A stretch of DNA of 64,000 nt from Desulfurellaceae bacterium bin18 (GTDB taxonomy: Bacteria; Desulfobacterota; Binatia; Bin18), in NCBI GenBank assembly GCA_002238415.1, contig MPMI01000003.1, positions 62,001 through 126,000 on the forward strand. Direction: 5' to 3'. Positions 35,193-44,411 of this stretch are shown piece after piece (within the stretch, counting starts at the first letter, position 1; each line of letters starts with the position of its first letter). A model generated the notes under the pieces. It searched no databases and was not told the origin of the DNA. It saw nothing but the letters and a program-made list of their open reading frames with translations. The position numbers were made by a program, and so were the translations under genes.

Positions 35193-36251
35193 CTACGACT
35201 CGATGACCTCGGCAAACGCCTGCATGAACCGCTGCATCTGTTCAAGCGTCCCCAGGCTCAGCCGAAAACTGCCGTCAATCACGGGCTTGCCCCGCATATT
35301 GCGGACCAGGATGCCTTGCTCGCGCAGGGCATTTTCAACCACCTCGCACTCTCGCGGCGGCCAGACGAGCAGATAGTTACCGCCTTGCCCAAAATATCGC
35401 ACGCCTAAACGCCGGAGCTGTTGCGTCACCCATTCCCTGGCAGCCTGGACCTGCTGGACGTACTGTTCGACATAATCACGATCGGCGAGCGCGGCTTTTC
35501 CGGCGATCACCGCGAAGGCGTTAATATCATAGGGGCCGGTGACACGGCTGAGCCGACCCACGACCTCGGGCTGACCAATGGCAAAGCCCAACCGCAAGGC
35601 GGCCAAGCCCGCAGATTTGGACAGGGACTGAAGCACCACAATATTGCCCAGTTCAAGGGCGGCCGGCAGGACCGACTTCTTCGTGAAATCCGCATATAAC
35701 TCGTCCACCACAATCAGGGTATCGGGCGCGGCGCGGGCCAACTCCAGCAAGGTCTGCGGTTCGAGTAGGGTGCCGGTTGGATTGTTGGGATTACAGATAA
35801 AACAGAGCCGAGGCGTCTGCGTGAGCCGCCCGCGCATGGACTCAAGCGGGAAACTCAAGTCATCGGGATACAGGACTTCATCCTGTTGCATGCCGTGCTG
35901 GAGGGCGCACGGCTTGTAATAGCCAAAGGTCGGCGCGGTTGTCAGAAAGGTACTTCCCTTTTCGCCATAGACATCAAAGATGGTGTGAATGGCCGCATCC
36001 ACCCCGTTAAAAGCTTCTACGTAGCGGGCCGGGACGTTGATGGACGCTGCATACGCCTCGTTCAGGCCGGCATATTCCGGATAGGTCGCGTAGGCATTAG
36101 GCGGTAGGCGGCGAATGGCCTCAACGACCTTTGGGCTTGGGCCGACCGTGTTTTCATTAAAGTCGAGGCGCAGCATGGGCCGCCGCCCTTCGAGCGGGGC
36201 AACATAGGGCTCAAGCTGTTCGATTTCAGACCTAGCCTTGATCATAACCAC
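35193..36251 (-). CDS. hisC: Pyridoxal-phosphate aminotransferase, histidinol-phosphate type
   Basis: Class I/II aminotransferase of the HisC group, 352 residues, which converts imidazole-acetol phosphate and glutamate to histidinol phosphate and 2-oxoglutarate, or acts on aromatic amino acids. LRLDFNENTVGPSPKVVEAI is the N-terminal signature, ICNPNNPTGTLLEPQTL contains the substrate Asn, and QSLSKSAGLAALRLGF includes the PLP Lys. IDGSFRLSLGTLEQMQ closes with the phosphate Arg. No other his gene is nearby, so the paralogue may be specialised. The opposite-strand reading frame at 35082-35408 is a shadow. Confidence 0.85.
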   Translation of the reverse strand: MVMIKARSEIEQLEPYVAPLEGRRPMLRLDFNENTVGPSPKVVEAIRRLPPNAYATYPEYAGLNEAYAASINVPARYVEAFNGVDAAIHTIFDVYGEKGSTFLTTAPTFGYYKPCALQHGMQQDEVLYPDDLSFPLESMRGRLTQTPRLCFICNPNNPTGTLLEPQTLLELARAAPDTLIVVDELYADFTKKSVLPAALELGNIVVLQSLSKSAGLAALRLGFAIGQPEVVGRLSRVTGPYDINAFAVIAGKAALADRDYVEQYVQQVQAAREWVTQQLRRLGVRYFGQGGNYLLVWPPRECEVVENALREQGILVRNMRGKPVIDGSFRLSLGTLEQMQRFMQAFAEVIES

Positions 36252-36275
36252 GCGATCTGGTGATTCCGTCTGCCA

Positions 36276-37199
36276 CTACCCAAAATGGGGCAGGATGTCT
36301 TGCCCATAATGTTCAAGCTGAGACGGGATATCAGCCGGCGGGCAGATAGGCCGGAGCACAAATTTATCGCAACCGACTTCCACAAAGCGCTCGATCTGCT
36401 CCACGCACTCTTGGGCCGAACCGATCAACGAGCGCCGCATGATGGCCTCCGGATCGACCCGCAAGCCGTGGAAGAACGGCTCAACCGTTTTCATGGCCGC
36501 AGCCCGGTCGTCGCACACATGAGTGAAGAGCAGCACCCCGGCCTCGCGCGGATCAATCGTCCGTCCATACTCTTCCCCATACACCTTGAGCTTTTCCATA
36601 TCGCGCTGAAACTCGACGGGTGAGGTCAATGCGGGGAACCAGCCGTCCCCGAGACGAACGACGCGTTTGAGAATCGCATCACTCTTGCCGCCAATCCAGA
36701 TATCGAGCGCTCCCTGCTTCGGTTTGGGCTCAAGCGTCACATCCTCAAAATGGTAGAACTCACCATGATGCGTGACGTGCGATTCCGTCCAGAGTTTGCG
36801 CAGAATCTCAATCCCTTCCTCAAGGCGACGGCCACGAGCCTGAGGAGGCACCCCGCACGCAACCAAATCGCGCGGATCGTTACCGCTCCCGACGGCCATG
36901 ATCATCCGTCCGTTTGAAAGATAGTCGAGGGTGGCATAGGTCTTGGCCACCTGGACCGGATGGCGCGCCGGCAGGGTAAAGACGCTCGGTCCCATTTTCA
37001 GGCGGGAGGTGCGACCGGCAATCATGGCGAACAAACAGGAGATGTCCAGCGTGGGGTTAATGGTCACGATATGATCGGACAACCATAACGAATCAAGCCC
37101 GGCGGCCTCTGCCGCTGCTGCGCTGCTGCACAGGAGTTCGGGGTCGGGTAAGCCATACTTCCATTGTCCAAAGCCGATACCGATTTTTACGCCACTCAT
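36276..37199 (-). CDS. LLM class F420-dependent oxidoreductase
   Basis: A 307-residue luciferase-fold protein. [19 protein letters not shown] begins the barrel; [37 protein letters not shown] and [19 protein letters not shown] are group hallmarks. The final [14 protein letters not shown] is the usual C-terminal strand. Cofactor likely F420 or FMN, substrate unknown. The start at 37199 is preferred because it aligns with family starts; the frame is open further upstream. It follows hisC on the same strand and is divergent from msrB. Confidence 0.85.
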   Translation of the reverse strand: MSGVKIGIGFGQWKYGLPDPELLCSSAAAAEAAGLDSLWLSDHIVTINPTLDISCLFAMIAGRTSRLKMGPSVFTLPARHPVQVAKTYATLDYLSNGRMIMAVGSGNDPRDLVACGVPPQARGRRLEEGIEILRKLWTESHVTHHGEFYHFEDVTLEPKPKQGALDIWIGGKSDAILKRVVRLGDGWFPALTSPVEFQRDMEKLKVYGEEYGRTIDPREAGVLLFTHVCDDRAAAMKTVEPFFHGLRVDPEAIMRRSLIGSAQECVEQIERFVEVGCDKFVLRPICPPADIPSQLEHYGQDILPHFG

Positions 37200-37299
37200 G
37201 GTGCTCCTCCGTGCTCTTTCCGACGGGTGCTTCTCGCTGTATATAGGTGAAGCTATCAGACGGGAGCAAAGAGTACAGACCAACGAGGGAGCGTACACT

Positions 37300-37692
37300 A
37301 TGGGCAGTAAAGTCGAGAAGACCGAAGAGGAATGGCGCGCGCAGCTCACCCCCGAGCAGTTTGCCGTCTGTCGGATGAAGGCGACCGAGCGACCGTTCTC
37401 AGGCGAATACAACGCCTGTAAGGATGAGGGCATCTATCAGTGCGTGTGTTGCGGCACCGACCTGTTTAACTCATCCACCAAATACGAATCGAGCAGTGGT
37501 TGGCCCAGCTTCTGGGAACCGGTGCAGCCGAACAGCGTGCGCCTGGAATCGGACCAGAGCCACGGCATGATCCGGACCGAAGTACTGTGCAACACCTGCG
37601 ATGCGCATTTAGGCCATGTCTTCGACGATGGCCCACCGCCAACCGGGCAGCGCTATTGCATGAACTCCATCTCGCTTCAGCTCAAGAAGTGA
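37300..37692 (+). CDS. msrB: Peptide-methionine (R)-S-oxide reductase
   Basis: A 130-residue MsrB that reduces methionine-R-sulfoxide in proteins. [20 protein letters not shown] and [16 protein letters not shown] carry the CxxC zinc pairs, [10 protein letters not shown] is the conserved tryptophan segment and [11 protein letters not shown] has the catalytic Cys. The whole chain is the usual length. The ATG at 37300 gives a complete family N-terminus. It is divergent from the LLM gene and precedes cysK by 78 bases, with which it may be cotranscribed. Confidence 0.95.
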   Translation: MGSKVEKTEEEWRAQLTPEQFAVCRMKATERPFSGEYNACKDEGIYQCVCCGTDLFNSSTKYESSSGWPSFWEPVQPNSVRLESDQSHGMIRTEVLCNTCDAHLGHVFDDGPPPTGQRYCMNSISLQLKK

Positions 37693-37770
37693 AGAAGAGG
37701 ACGGGCATCTGTCCTTGCTGACCGGCGCTCTGCGTCGGCACCGAGCGGCAAGCTAGCCACGGCAACCAGG

Positions 37771-38700
37771 ATGGCTCGTTTGTTTCACGACATCACCGCA
37801 ACCATTGGCCATACGCCCTTAGTGCGGCTCAATCGCCTCACGCAGGGTATGGAAGCAGAGGTGTATGCCAAGCTGGAGTTCTTCAACCCCCTGGGTAGCG
37901 TGAAAGATCGGATTGGCTCCAATATGATTGCGGCCGCGGAACAGGCCGGCAAGCTCAATGCGAATAGTGTCATCATTGAACCGACCAGTGGCAACACTGG
38001 TATCGCCCTCGCCTTTGTTGCCGCAGCCCGGGGCTATCGGATCATCCTGACCATGCCCGACTCCATGAGCGTGGAGCGGCGCAATCTGCTGCGCCTCCTT
38101 GGCGCGGAACTGGTCCTCACACCCGCCAGCGAAGGGATGCCCGGAGCAATTCGCAAAGCCGAGGAGCTCGCCGTAAGCATCACCCACGCCTTTATTCCGC
38201 AGCAGTTTGAGAATCCGGCCAACCCGGACATTCATCGCCGGACCACGGCCCGTGAGATTTGGGAAGACACCGACGGCCAAGTCGATATTTTTATCAGCGG
38301 TGTGGGAACGGGTGGGACCATCACTGGCGTGTCTGAGGTGATTAAGCCTCTCAAACCGAGTTTCCAGGCCATCGCCGTCGAGCCGGCCAGTTCGGCAGTA
38401 CTCTCGGGCGGCCAGCCGGGACCTACCCGGATTCAAGGGATCGGCGCCGGGTTCGTCCCGGCTATTCTGAATAGCGGCATTATTGATAAAATCATCACCG
38501 TTCGTGATGAAGATGCGCTCGCCACGGCGCGCCGGCTTGCCAGGCACGAGGGCATTCCCGCCGGCATCAGCAGCGGCGCCACAGTCTGGGCCGCGCTCCA
38601 GGTCGCTGCCCGTCCCGAAAATGCTGGAAAAATGCTCGTTGTTATTCTGGCCAGCTCGGCCGAGCGGTATTTGAGTACGGCGTTGGTTGAGGACCTCTAG
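37771..38700 (+). CDS. cysK: Cysteine synthase A
   Basis: O-acetylserine sulfhydrylase, 309 residues, a PLP enzyme making cysteine from O-acetylserine and sulfide. [14 protein letters not shown] opens the fold, [16 protein letters not shown] carries the PLP Lys, [20 protein letters not shown] the phosphate-binding and Asn loop, and [16 protein letters not shown] the glycine loop. The sulfide it needs could come from the sulfite reductase 4.5 kb upstream. Its end is 15 bases from the stop of a convergent SDR gene. Confidence 0.93.
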   Translation: MARLFHDITATIGHTPLVRLNRLTQGMEAEVYAKLEFFNPLGSVKDRIGSNMIAAAEQAGKLNANSVIIEPTSGNTGIALAFVAAARGYRIILTMPDSMSVERRNLLRLLGAELVLTPASEGMPGAIRKAEELAVSITHAFIPQQFENPANPDIHRRTTAREIWEDTDGQVDIFISGVGTGGTITGVSEVIKPLKPSFQAIAVEPASSAVLSGGQPGPTRIQGIGAGFVPAILNSGIIDKIITVRDEDALATARRLARHEGIPAGISSGATVWAALQVAARPENAGKMLVVILASSAERYLSTALVEDL

Positions 38701-38715
38701 GGCGAACGATCTCCC

Positions 38716-39630
38716 CTACCCTTTCGGCTTGACCATCTTGAAAACTTTACGGATCACAGCCGAGGCATTCTCATACGGTGCTGCCTCGCCCATGTCCGTA
38801 ATCTCCGTATAGCGCTCACGAATCTGATCCGGCTGTGGAGTCGTCTCGGTGTCAAACAGCACCCCGGCCGCTTCCCGGACTTCTATCTTGGCGTAATAGC
38901 CTGCCCCGGCCTGGATGATATGCCCGGAGTCCGTATTGTCGGGCGCACACAGCCAGGCGACCGCGGCAGTGACAAACTCGGGTTTCATCAACGGCGCATA
39001 TTGCGGGGTGGTGGCCGGTTCGGACATGCGCGTCAACGCAATCGGGGCAATCGCATTGACGGTGATATTATAGCGCCGGCCCTCTTCCTTGAGGGAGTTC
39101 ATGAGCCCAATCAGGGCCATTTTCGCCGTCCCATAGTTGGTATGGCCGTGATTGCCGTACAGGCCGGCGGACGACGTAGTCATCACAATACGGCCAAAAC
39201 CCTTCTCGCGCATAATGGGCCAGGCCGCGTGGGTACAATAGACTGCCCCCATGAGATGCACGTCAATCAGCGACCGAAAATCATCCAGGTCCATTTTGGC
39301 AAAGCTTTTATCCCGCACGTTTCCCGCGTTGTTAATCAGGATGTCCACCGTACCAAAAGCGTCCAGCGCAGTTTGGATGATACGCTGCCCGCCCTCTTCG
39401 GTGGCAACCGTATCGTAGTTCGCCACCGCCTCCCCACCCGTGGCTTTAATCTCTTCAACAACCGCATCAGCCACAGCCCGCGAGCCCCCGGTTCCCGCGA
39501 CCGTTCCTCCAAGATCGTTCACCACCACCTTCGCCCCACGCGAAGCGAGGAAGAGAGCGTGGCTTTTCCCCAGGCCATTACCCGCGCCGGTGATGACGGC
39601 GACTTTATTGTCAAAACGGATGTTGTTCAT
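38716..39630 (-). CDS. SDR family oxidoreductase (17beta-HSD4-like)
   Basis: Short-chain dehydrogenase, 304 residues, NAD(P)-dependent. VAVITGAGNGLGKSHALFLA is the cofactor motif with Gly-rich loop, ILINNAGNVRDKSFAKMDL follows, and the catalytic pattern is TSSAGLYGNHGHTNYGTAK (Ser, Tyr, Lys). The length and the extra C-terminal tail (about 50 residues beyond a 250-residue core) match the hydroxyacyl-CoA dehydrogenase domain of peroxisomal multifunctional enzyme type 2. It probably oxidises a 3-hydroxyacyl-CoA. It is divergent from the reverse transcriptase. Confidence 0.88.
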   Translation of the reverse strand: MNNIRFDNKVAVITGAGNGLGKSHALFLASRGAKVVVNDLGGTVAGTGGSRAVADAVVEEIKATGGEAVANYDTVATEEGGQRIIQTALDAFGTVDILINNAGNVRDKSFAKMDLDDFRSLIDVHLMGAVYCTHAAWPIMREKGFGRIVMTTSSAGLYGNHGHTNYGTAKMALIGLMNSLKEEGRRYNITVNAIAPIALTRMSEPATTPQYAPLMKPEFVTAAVAWLCAPDNTDSGHIIQAGAGYYAKIEVREAAGVLFDTETTPQPDQIRERYTEITDMGEAAPYENASAVIRKVFKMVKPKG

Positions 39631-39743
39631 GCGTCATTTCCTCTCTGGGATACATGTATCAAGTGGAGCAGAAAAAAGAGAAACCTAAGTGTAGAATAGA
39701 GCCTCCTCTCAATGAAGGGAGACGCGTAACGCTGCGGTACAAG

Positions 39744-39769
39744 GACTTTAACGTTTTCGAGTTGAAGTC
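39744..39769 (+). ncRNA. Candidate stem-loop in the AT-rich leader of the reverse transcriptase
   Basis: The 228 bases between the SDR gene start and the reverse transcriptase ATG have no convincing gene. GACTTTAAC at 39744-39752 pairs with GTTGAAGTC at 39761-39769 (nine pairs, one G-U), with an eight-base loop. A second near-palindrome AAGAGTCTCTT lies nearby, downstream. Several reverse-transcriptase defence systems use a structured non-coding RNA just upstream of the gene, so this is a candidate template region. No expression evidence. Confidence 0.3.
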
Positions 39770-39858
39770 TCTATACAAGAAAGAGTCTCTTGCCTTAGAT
39801 CGATGCAACCTTGGGACTATCTCTTTGTGTACATGGTTAAGATAGGCAATTAGGGAAT

Positions 39859-41763
39859 ATGAATAAGCTTTGGAACGAACTGCTTAAAGTAAAAATACTT
39901 AAGCGAGGTTGGCACATTGCAAGACTCGATACCAAACAAGATTTCGCAGAAGATCTCTTTTCAACTGATATTTATGGATTAGACCTAGACCTACGAATTA
40001 GTGAGACTATCAACCGTCTGAGTACGGACACCTACCAACCACGTCCGTTACTCCGAATGGATGTACCGAAAGGCACACTGGGATTTCGGCCAGGAGCGGT
40101 TATTCCAATACAAGATCGAGCGGTCGTCTCAGCTATAGTTTTCGTAATGGCGGAGGAGGTTGATAAGCAACTTCCAGATTCTGTCTATAGCTGGCGGCTA
40201 AAAAAGCCTGCCCCCAAGAGTGGCTCAATATTTCAGGAAACGGACATAGCTGACATCCCATTTCTAAAGAAGTCAACTATCAGGAAACAGATTGACCCAT
40301 TCGAGTCATGGTATGAAGTATGGCCTGATTTTGACAAACAATCCCGGGAAACTTTTCTTGACGAAAAGTATAGATATTTAGCAACCTCAGACATAGCGGC
40401 ATATTTTGAAAATATCCAACTTCCTATCCTTCGAGATCAACTCTTGCAACTATTTCCCGAAGAGTCGCGCATCGTAAATCTCCTATTCTCGTTTTTAGAA
40501 TCCTGGGCACCGAGGACATCCGACGGACGCACGCATCTTAGAGGAATTCCGCAGGGGAATGCGGTCTCAAGTTTTCTTGGGAACCTCTTTCTTCTCCCAC
40601 TTGACCTTATATTCAAGGACTTTGAGGCAAAACGGGACATCCGTTATTTTCGCTACATGGATGATGTCCGAATCTTTTCCCAACGGATAGAAGATGCCCG
40701 ACTTGCTATTTTCACCATGGACAGAGAATTGCGCCGCCTACACCTGAATGTACAGACAGCGAAAACGAAAATACTTGACCAGCGGAGAGGCGAAATCAGT
40801 CATACCCTCATTGATGAACGGGTTGAGGAGATTTCAGATATCCTCGAAGAAATTGAGCAAAAATGGCACTCAAAAGAGATCCCTGATCGCGAGCGAGACA
40901 AATATTTAAAACGGTTGAATAGTATTGCGCACAGGCAGGACGGTCCAAAACAGAAGATATTGGGAAGTAGAGGGCCACTCGAAGGGTTGTCGACTCGCGT
41001 GTTTCTACGATGGATAAACGTGCATTGCTCTCTAAAGAGTGACTTATTCGTAAGACGACTTTTACACGAAATTGAGCAGAATTCAGACTACAGAATCACA
41101 CGAAAGCTTTTACGAGCCACCCGACTATTTCCTCGTAGGCCAGGAATAGAAAGGGCAGTTATTCATTTCCTCAAATCAGACAAAAATATCTTTCCTCATC
41201 AAGAGGCCGAGTGCTTACGTGCCCTTCGTTATCTAAGCCGTATTCAAGAAGATACTATATCTCATTGTAAGAGCCGACTTTTCGACGAAAATCAGGATCC
41301 ATATGTTCGGATGCAGGCATCTTATTTAATAGCTCGAACTGAGATTTCCCTCTCGATGCTCACCCAGATTGAAGAACTCTTCGATCGCGAAAAAAATCCA
41401 TACATTCAAGTCTCTCTTTCTATGATCCTTGTCCAAAAGCGGAGTGACAATTCTGAAACGATAAGAAAATTCCTTCTACATCCAAACGAAAAGGTCAGTG
41501 ATATCGGCAAATTGTATCAGTCCACAAAAGACGACATTGCAATAGCGAACGCACATTTAAATCATATGTTTCGAGAAGAAACTCTTTGGCTACTTTGCGA
41601 CAATATGCCATTCGTCCATGTAATGGCTGCCTCAGAAGATCGAGCGATCCGGGAGCGATTACTGAACGCTATTCGGACCCCTAGATTAAGCCATCCAGTC
41701 GTAGGTATCCGAGATATCCTCAGAAAAGTATTTACGCGTACAAGAGAATCGCTTAATACCTGA
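39859..41763 (+). CDS. Reverse transcriptase, unknown-group type, with C-terminal HEAT-like repeats
   Basis: A 634-residue stand-alone reverse transcriptase. Fingers: LLRMDVPKGTLGFRPGAVIP and IQDRAVVSAIVF (residues 64-95). Palm: motif A ATSDIAAYFENI with Asp178, motif B RGIPQGNAVSSFLGN (228-242), motif C YFRYMDDVRIFS with the YMDD box at 266-269, and motif D-like ELRRLHLNVQTAKTKI (290-305). From about 400 the chain is helical with HEAT-like units (DPYVRMQASYLIARTEISLS, NPYIQVSLSMILVQ). No integrase, maturase X domain, endonuclease or retron msr/msd is seen. This resembles unknown-group and abortive-infection RTs (UG/DRT, AbiK/AbiA-like). The gene and its flanks are visibly AT-richer than neighbours, suggesting transfer. 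AGGGA lies close to the ATG. Confidence 0.85.
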   Translation: MNKLWNELLKVKILKRGWHIARLDTKQDFAEDLFSTDIYGLDLDLRISETINRLSTDTYQPRPLLRMDVPKGTLGFRPGAVIPIQDRAVVSAIVFVMAEEVDKQLPDSVYSWRLKKPAPKSGSIFQETDIADIPFLKKSTIRKQIDPFESWYEVWPDFDKQSRETFLDEKYRYLATSDIAAYFENIQLPILRDQLLQLFPEESRIVNLLFSFLESWAPRTSDGRTHLRGIPQGNAVSSFLGNLFLLPLDLIFKDFEAKRDIRYFRYMDDVRIFSQRIEDARLAIFTMDRELRRLHLNVQTAKTKILDQRRGEISHTLIDERVEEISDILEEIEQKWHSKEIPDRERDKYLKRLNSIAHRQDGPKQKILGSRGPLEGLSTRVFLRWINVHCSLKSDLFVRRLLHEIEQNSDYRITRKLLRATRLFPRRPGIERAVIHFLKSDKNIFPHQEAECLRALRYLSRIQEDTISHCKSRLFDENQDPYVRMQASYLIARTEISLSMLTQIEELFDREKNPYIQVSLSMILVQKRSDNSETIRKFLLHPNEKVSDIGKLYQSTKDDIAIANAHLNHMFREETLWLLCDNMPFVHVMAASEDRAIRERLLNAIRTPRLSHPVVGIRDILRKVFTRTRESLNT

Positions 41764-41986
41764 GCCTTCACTTCCCAGGGAACAGCTCACCTCATCAATT
41801 TTCTCCTCTTCTATCCATTTTCACCACAGACTCCGTCATTATTATTTGTGTAATTACTGATGGAAAAGAAGCTGGCAAAACAGGTGACAGACCTTCTCCA
41901 CGGCAACATATTTTCCCCTCCCCCCGATCCTGCTACAAAAACAATTCGATCATATTGCATTTTCCGTTACGCCAAGGAGGGAGCCG

Positions 41987-43441
41987 ATGTCGTCACACCA
42001 GACAGCCGAGCATATTCACTCACAACTGAGCCATCCGGTTATTGACTCAGACGGTCACTGGATCGAGTTTGAGCCTGCGGCCATGGATTATTTGAAAGAA
42101 GTCGGTGGAGATAGTGTGGTTGAGCGCTATAGCAAGGTGGCTAACCAGTTTGGCAATAAGAAATGGGCGGGCCTCTCAGAAGAGGAGCGTAAGGACCGGC
42201 GTATGCTCCAGCCCGCCTGGTGGGGGGTGCCGACCAAGAATACGCGCGACCGTGCGACCGCGATGCTGCCCAAGCTGCTGTACGAGCGCCTGGACGAACT
42301 CGGCATCGACTTTGGGGTAATCTACCCGACCGGTGGCGCGCTGTTTGCGCCGTTTCTGCGCGATGACGAAATTCGCCGGGCGGCCTGCCGCGCGTTTAAT
42401 ATGTATACCGCCGATCAGTTCAAGGGCCTGGAAGACCGCCTAACTCCCGCAGCGGTGGTACCGATGTTCACCCCGGAGGAGGCGGTTGAAGAACTGGAGT
42501 TCATCAAGAGCAAAGGCTTTAAGGTGGCCATGCTGTCGAGCCTCATCCGGCGGCAGGTTCCGGCGGTGGCGCGCAAAGCGCCCGAGGCTGGCCGTTATGC
42601 AATCTGGCACGACACCCTGGGCATAGACAGCGAGCATGATTATGACCCGGTCTGGGCGAAATGCCTCGAAGTGGGTATCCCGCCCAGCTTTCACTCGGCC
42701 TCGTCAGGCATTGGGATGAGGGCCTCGATTTCCAATTTTGTGTACAACCATATCGGCCATTTTGCCCAGGCCGGAGAGGCGGTGTGCAAATCCATCTTCA
42801 TGAACGGCGTGACGCGGCGTTTCCCGGAGCTGCGCTTTGCCTTTTTGGAAGGCGGCGTGGGCTGGGCCTGTGGCCTGTATAGCGACCTCATCGGCCACTG
42901 GAAAATTCGCAATCCCAAGGCCCTGGATAACGTAAATCCTGCCAATCTGAACCAGGAAATGCTAGTCGATTTGTTCCAGAAATATGGCCCGCCCGCGGCG
43001 GTGGAAAAGCTGGGGCAGAAGGCGACGCAGGCCCATCTCGGCCTGCTGACCAAAGAGCCGGAAAAGCTGGACGATTTTGCGCCCTGCGGGATCGAGCGCG
43101 CCGAGGACATCCGCGACCTGTTTGTGCCGAATTTCTACTTTGGCTGCGAGGCCGACGACCCGCTGAACGCCTGGGCTTTCAACACCACAGTCAATCCGTA
43201 TGGTGCCAAGATCAACGCGCTGTTTGGCTCGGACATCGGTCACTTCGATGTGCCGGACATGGCCGGCGTGTTGCCCGAGGCGTATGAGGGCGTTGAGGAC
43301 GGGGTAATGACAGAGGATCATTTCAGGGATTTTGTGTTCGCGAATCCCGTCCGCTTCTGGAGCGCCGTCAACCCGGACTTCTTTACGGGAACGGTGGTGG
43401 AGTCACAGGCGCGGGCGTTGGTGGCGGAGGGGGCTGCTTAG
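41987..43441 (+). CDS. Amidohydrolase family protein
   Basis: A 484-residue metal-dependent hydrolase of the ACMSD-like group. HPVIDSDGHWIEFEP has the DSDGHW form of the first metal motif, FLEGGVGWACGLYSDLIGHW is the barrel segment with a Gly-rich loop, and LFGSDIGHFDVPDM holds the C-terminal catalytic Asp. The long 40-residue insertion near 240 (GRYAIWHDTLGIDSEHDYD) is distinctive. The start at 41987 follows AAGGAGGGAGCCG. Its stop region overlaps the MBL gene on the other strand by four bases. Two minus-strand operon neighbours are also hydrolases. Confidence 0.85.
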   Translation: MSSHQTAEHIHSQLSHPVIDSDGHWIEFEPAAMDYLKEVGGDSVVERYSKVANQFGNKKWAGLSEEERKDRRMLQPAWWGVPTKNTRDRATAMLPKLLYERLDELGIDFGVIYPTGGALFAPFLRDDEIRRAACRAFNMYTADQFKGLEDRLTPAAVVPMFTPEEAVEELEFIKSKGFKVAMLSSLIRRQVPAVARKAPEAGRYAIWHDTLGIDSEHDYDPVWAKCLEVGIPPSFHSASSGIGMRASISNFVYNHIGHFAQAGEAVCKSIFMNGVTRRFPELRFAFLEGGVGWACGLYSDLIGHWKIRNPKALDNVNPANLNQEMLVDLFQKYGPPAAVEKLGQKATQAHLGLLTKEPEKLDDFAPCGIERAEDIRDLFVPNFYFGCEADDPLNAWAFNTTVNPYGAKINALFGSDIGHFDVPDMAGVLPEAYEGVEDGVMTEDHFRDFVFANPVRFWSAVNPDFFTGTVVESQARALVAEGAA

Positions 43442-44397
43442 GTACAACACCAATCCGGCTCACCCGCGGCATGGCCGTGGCGCTCGGCCCGGAGCTGGCG
43501 CATGCCGTCCATCATACGCTGCCGGTCGATGGGTCGATCGAGTTCGTTCTGGAACTCCTGGTAGAGCCGCATGATGTTGGGCAGAATCCGCTCGGGCTCG
43601 CGCCAGCGGGCGTAGATGCCGAGCTTCACGTCGCGGGCGGCTTCTTCGGGGCTCATACCGAGCCGAAAACGCTTCTTGGCCTCGCGCCGGATGAGCATGA
43701 GATAGGACCGCATTTCGCGCAGTTCTTTTTTGCCGCCAAGCGGGCCGTGCCCCGGCACGATCAGGTCCACATCCATCTTCAAAATCCGATCGGCAACCTT
43801 GATCCAATTGCCGACATGACCCTGGAAGGCCAGGGGCGTGACGTAGTAAAAAGCTAGGTCCCCGGCAAAAAGAATCTTGTCCTTGGGTAAATAGACAAAG
43901 GCGTCGCCAAAGGTGTGGGCCGGTCCAAGATGGCGCAGTTCCACATCTCGTCCGGACTGGTAGAAGACCAGCCGGTCTTCAAAGGTCATGGACGGGACTT
44001 TGGGTTTGAGCTTGGAGAACTCCTTGGCAAAGCGCGGAATGCGCTGCTGGAGTTGTTTGACAGGGATGCCTTCCCGTACCTGTTCGTCGCGACAGAAGGT
44101 GTGGCTGATGACCTGGGCGTCGCGAAAGAGAAAATTGCCGCCGCTGTGATCGACGTGGTGGTGCGTATTGACCAGCCGGGAGACCGGCCGTCTCGTCACT
44201 TTCTTAATCGCCCCGAGAAAGCGTGAGGTCATGGACGGGACCATGAGGGCGTCAATCGCCATGACACCTTCACGGTCCAGCAGCAGGCCGGCATTACTGA
44301 CACCCAATTCCCCATACGCCTGAATATAGGCGTAGACTTTCGGCGCGACCTCCTCGATTCCAGTCCGCCAGCCGGCGGGAGTGATGTAGTCCTGCAT
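43438..44397 (-). CDS. MBL-fold metallo-hydrolase
   Basis: A 319-residue metallo-beta-lactamase-fold protein. RLVNTHHHVDHSGGNFLF is the canonical HxHxDH zinc motif, LRHLGPAHTFGDAFVYLPKD and VDLIVPGHGPLGGKKEL give the later His ligands. The pattern is close to SoxH/quinoprotein relay-type hydrolases. It follows an amidohydrolase by 14 bases in a leftward set that also includes an acyl-CoA synthetase, so an ester or CoA-ester hydrolysing step is plausible. Ends convergently with the amidohydrolase gene at 41987-43441. Confidence 0.87.
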   Translation of the reverse strand: MQDYITPAGWRTGIEEVAPKVYAYIQAYGELGVSNAGLLLDREGVMAIDALMVPSMTSRFLGAIKKVTRRPVSRLVNTHHHVDHSGGNFLFRDAQVISHTFCRDEQVREGIPVKQLQQRIPRFAKEFSKLKPKVPSMTFEDRLVFYQSGRDVELRHLGPAHTFGDAFVYLPKDKILFAGDLAFYYVTPLAFQGHVGNWIKVADRILKMDVDLIVPGHGPLGGKKELREMRSYLMLIRREAKKRFRLGMSPEEAARDVKLGIYARWREPERILPNIMRLYQEFQNELDRPIDRQRMMDGMRQLRAERHGHAAGEPDWCCT

Positions 44398-44411
44398 ATG
44401 ACCGCCTGCGC

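Noticed and set aside
35082-35408. Open frame of 108 codons after the sulfite/nitrite reductase
   Set aside because: Mostly antisense to hisC, with no recognised domain.
39654-39845. Open frame of 63 codons upstream of the reverse transcriptase
   Set aside because: No ribosome site and no family pattern; it overlaps the stem-loops, so I treat the region as non-coding.
39859-41763. Retron or group II intron assignment for the reverse transcriptase
   Set aside because: No msr/msd-like RNA with the expected inverted repeats, no maturase or HNH domain, and the tail is helical repeats.
41764-41986. Possible gene or structured RNA downstream of the reverse transcriptase
   Set aside because: No hairpin of note and only a short frame (41860-42045) that runs into the amidohydrolase gene in another frame.
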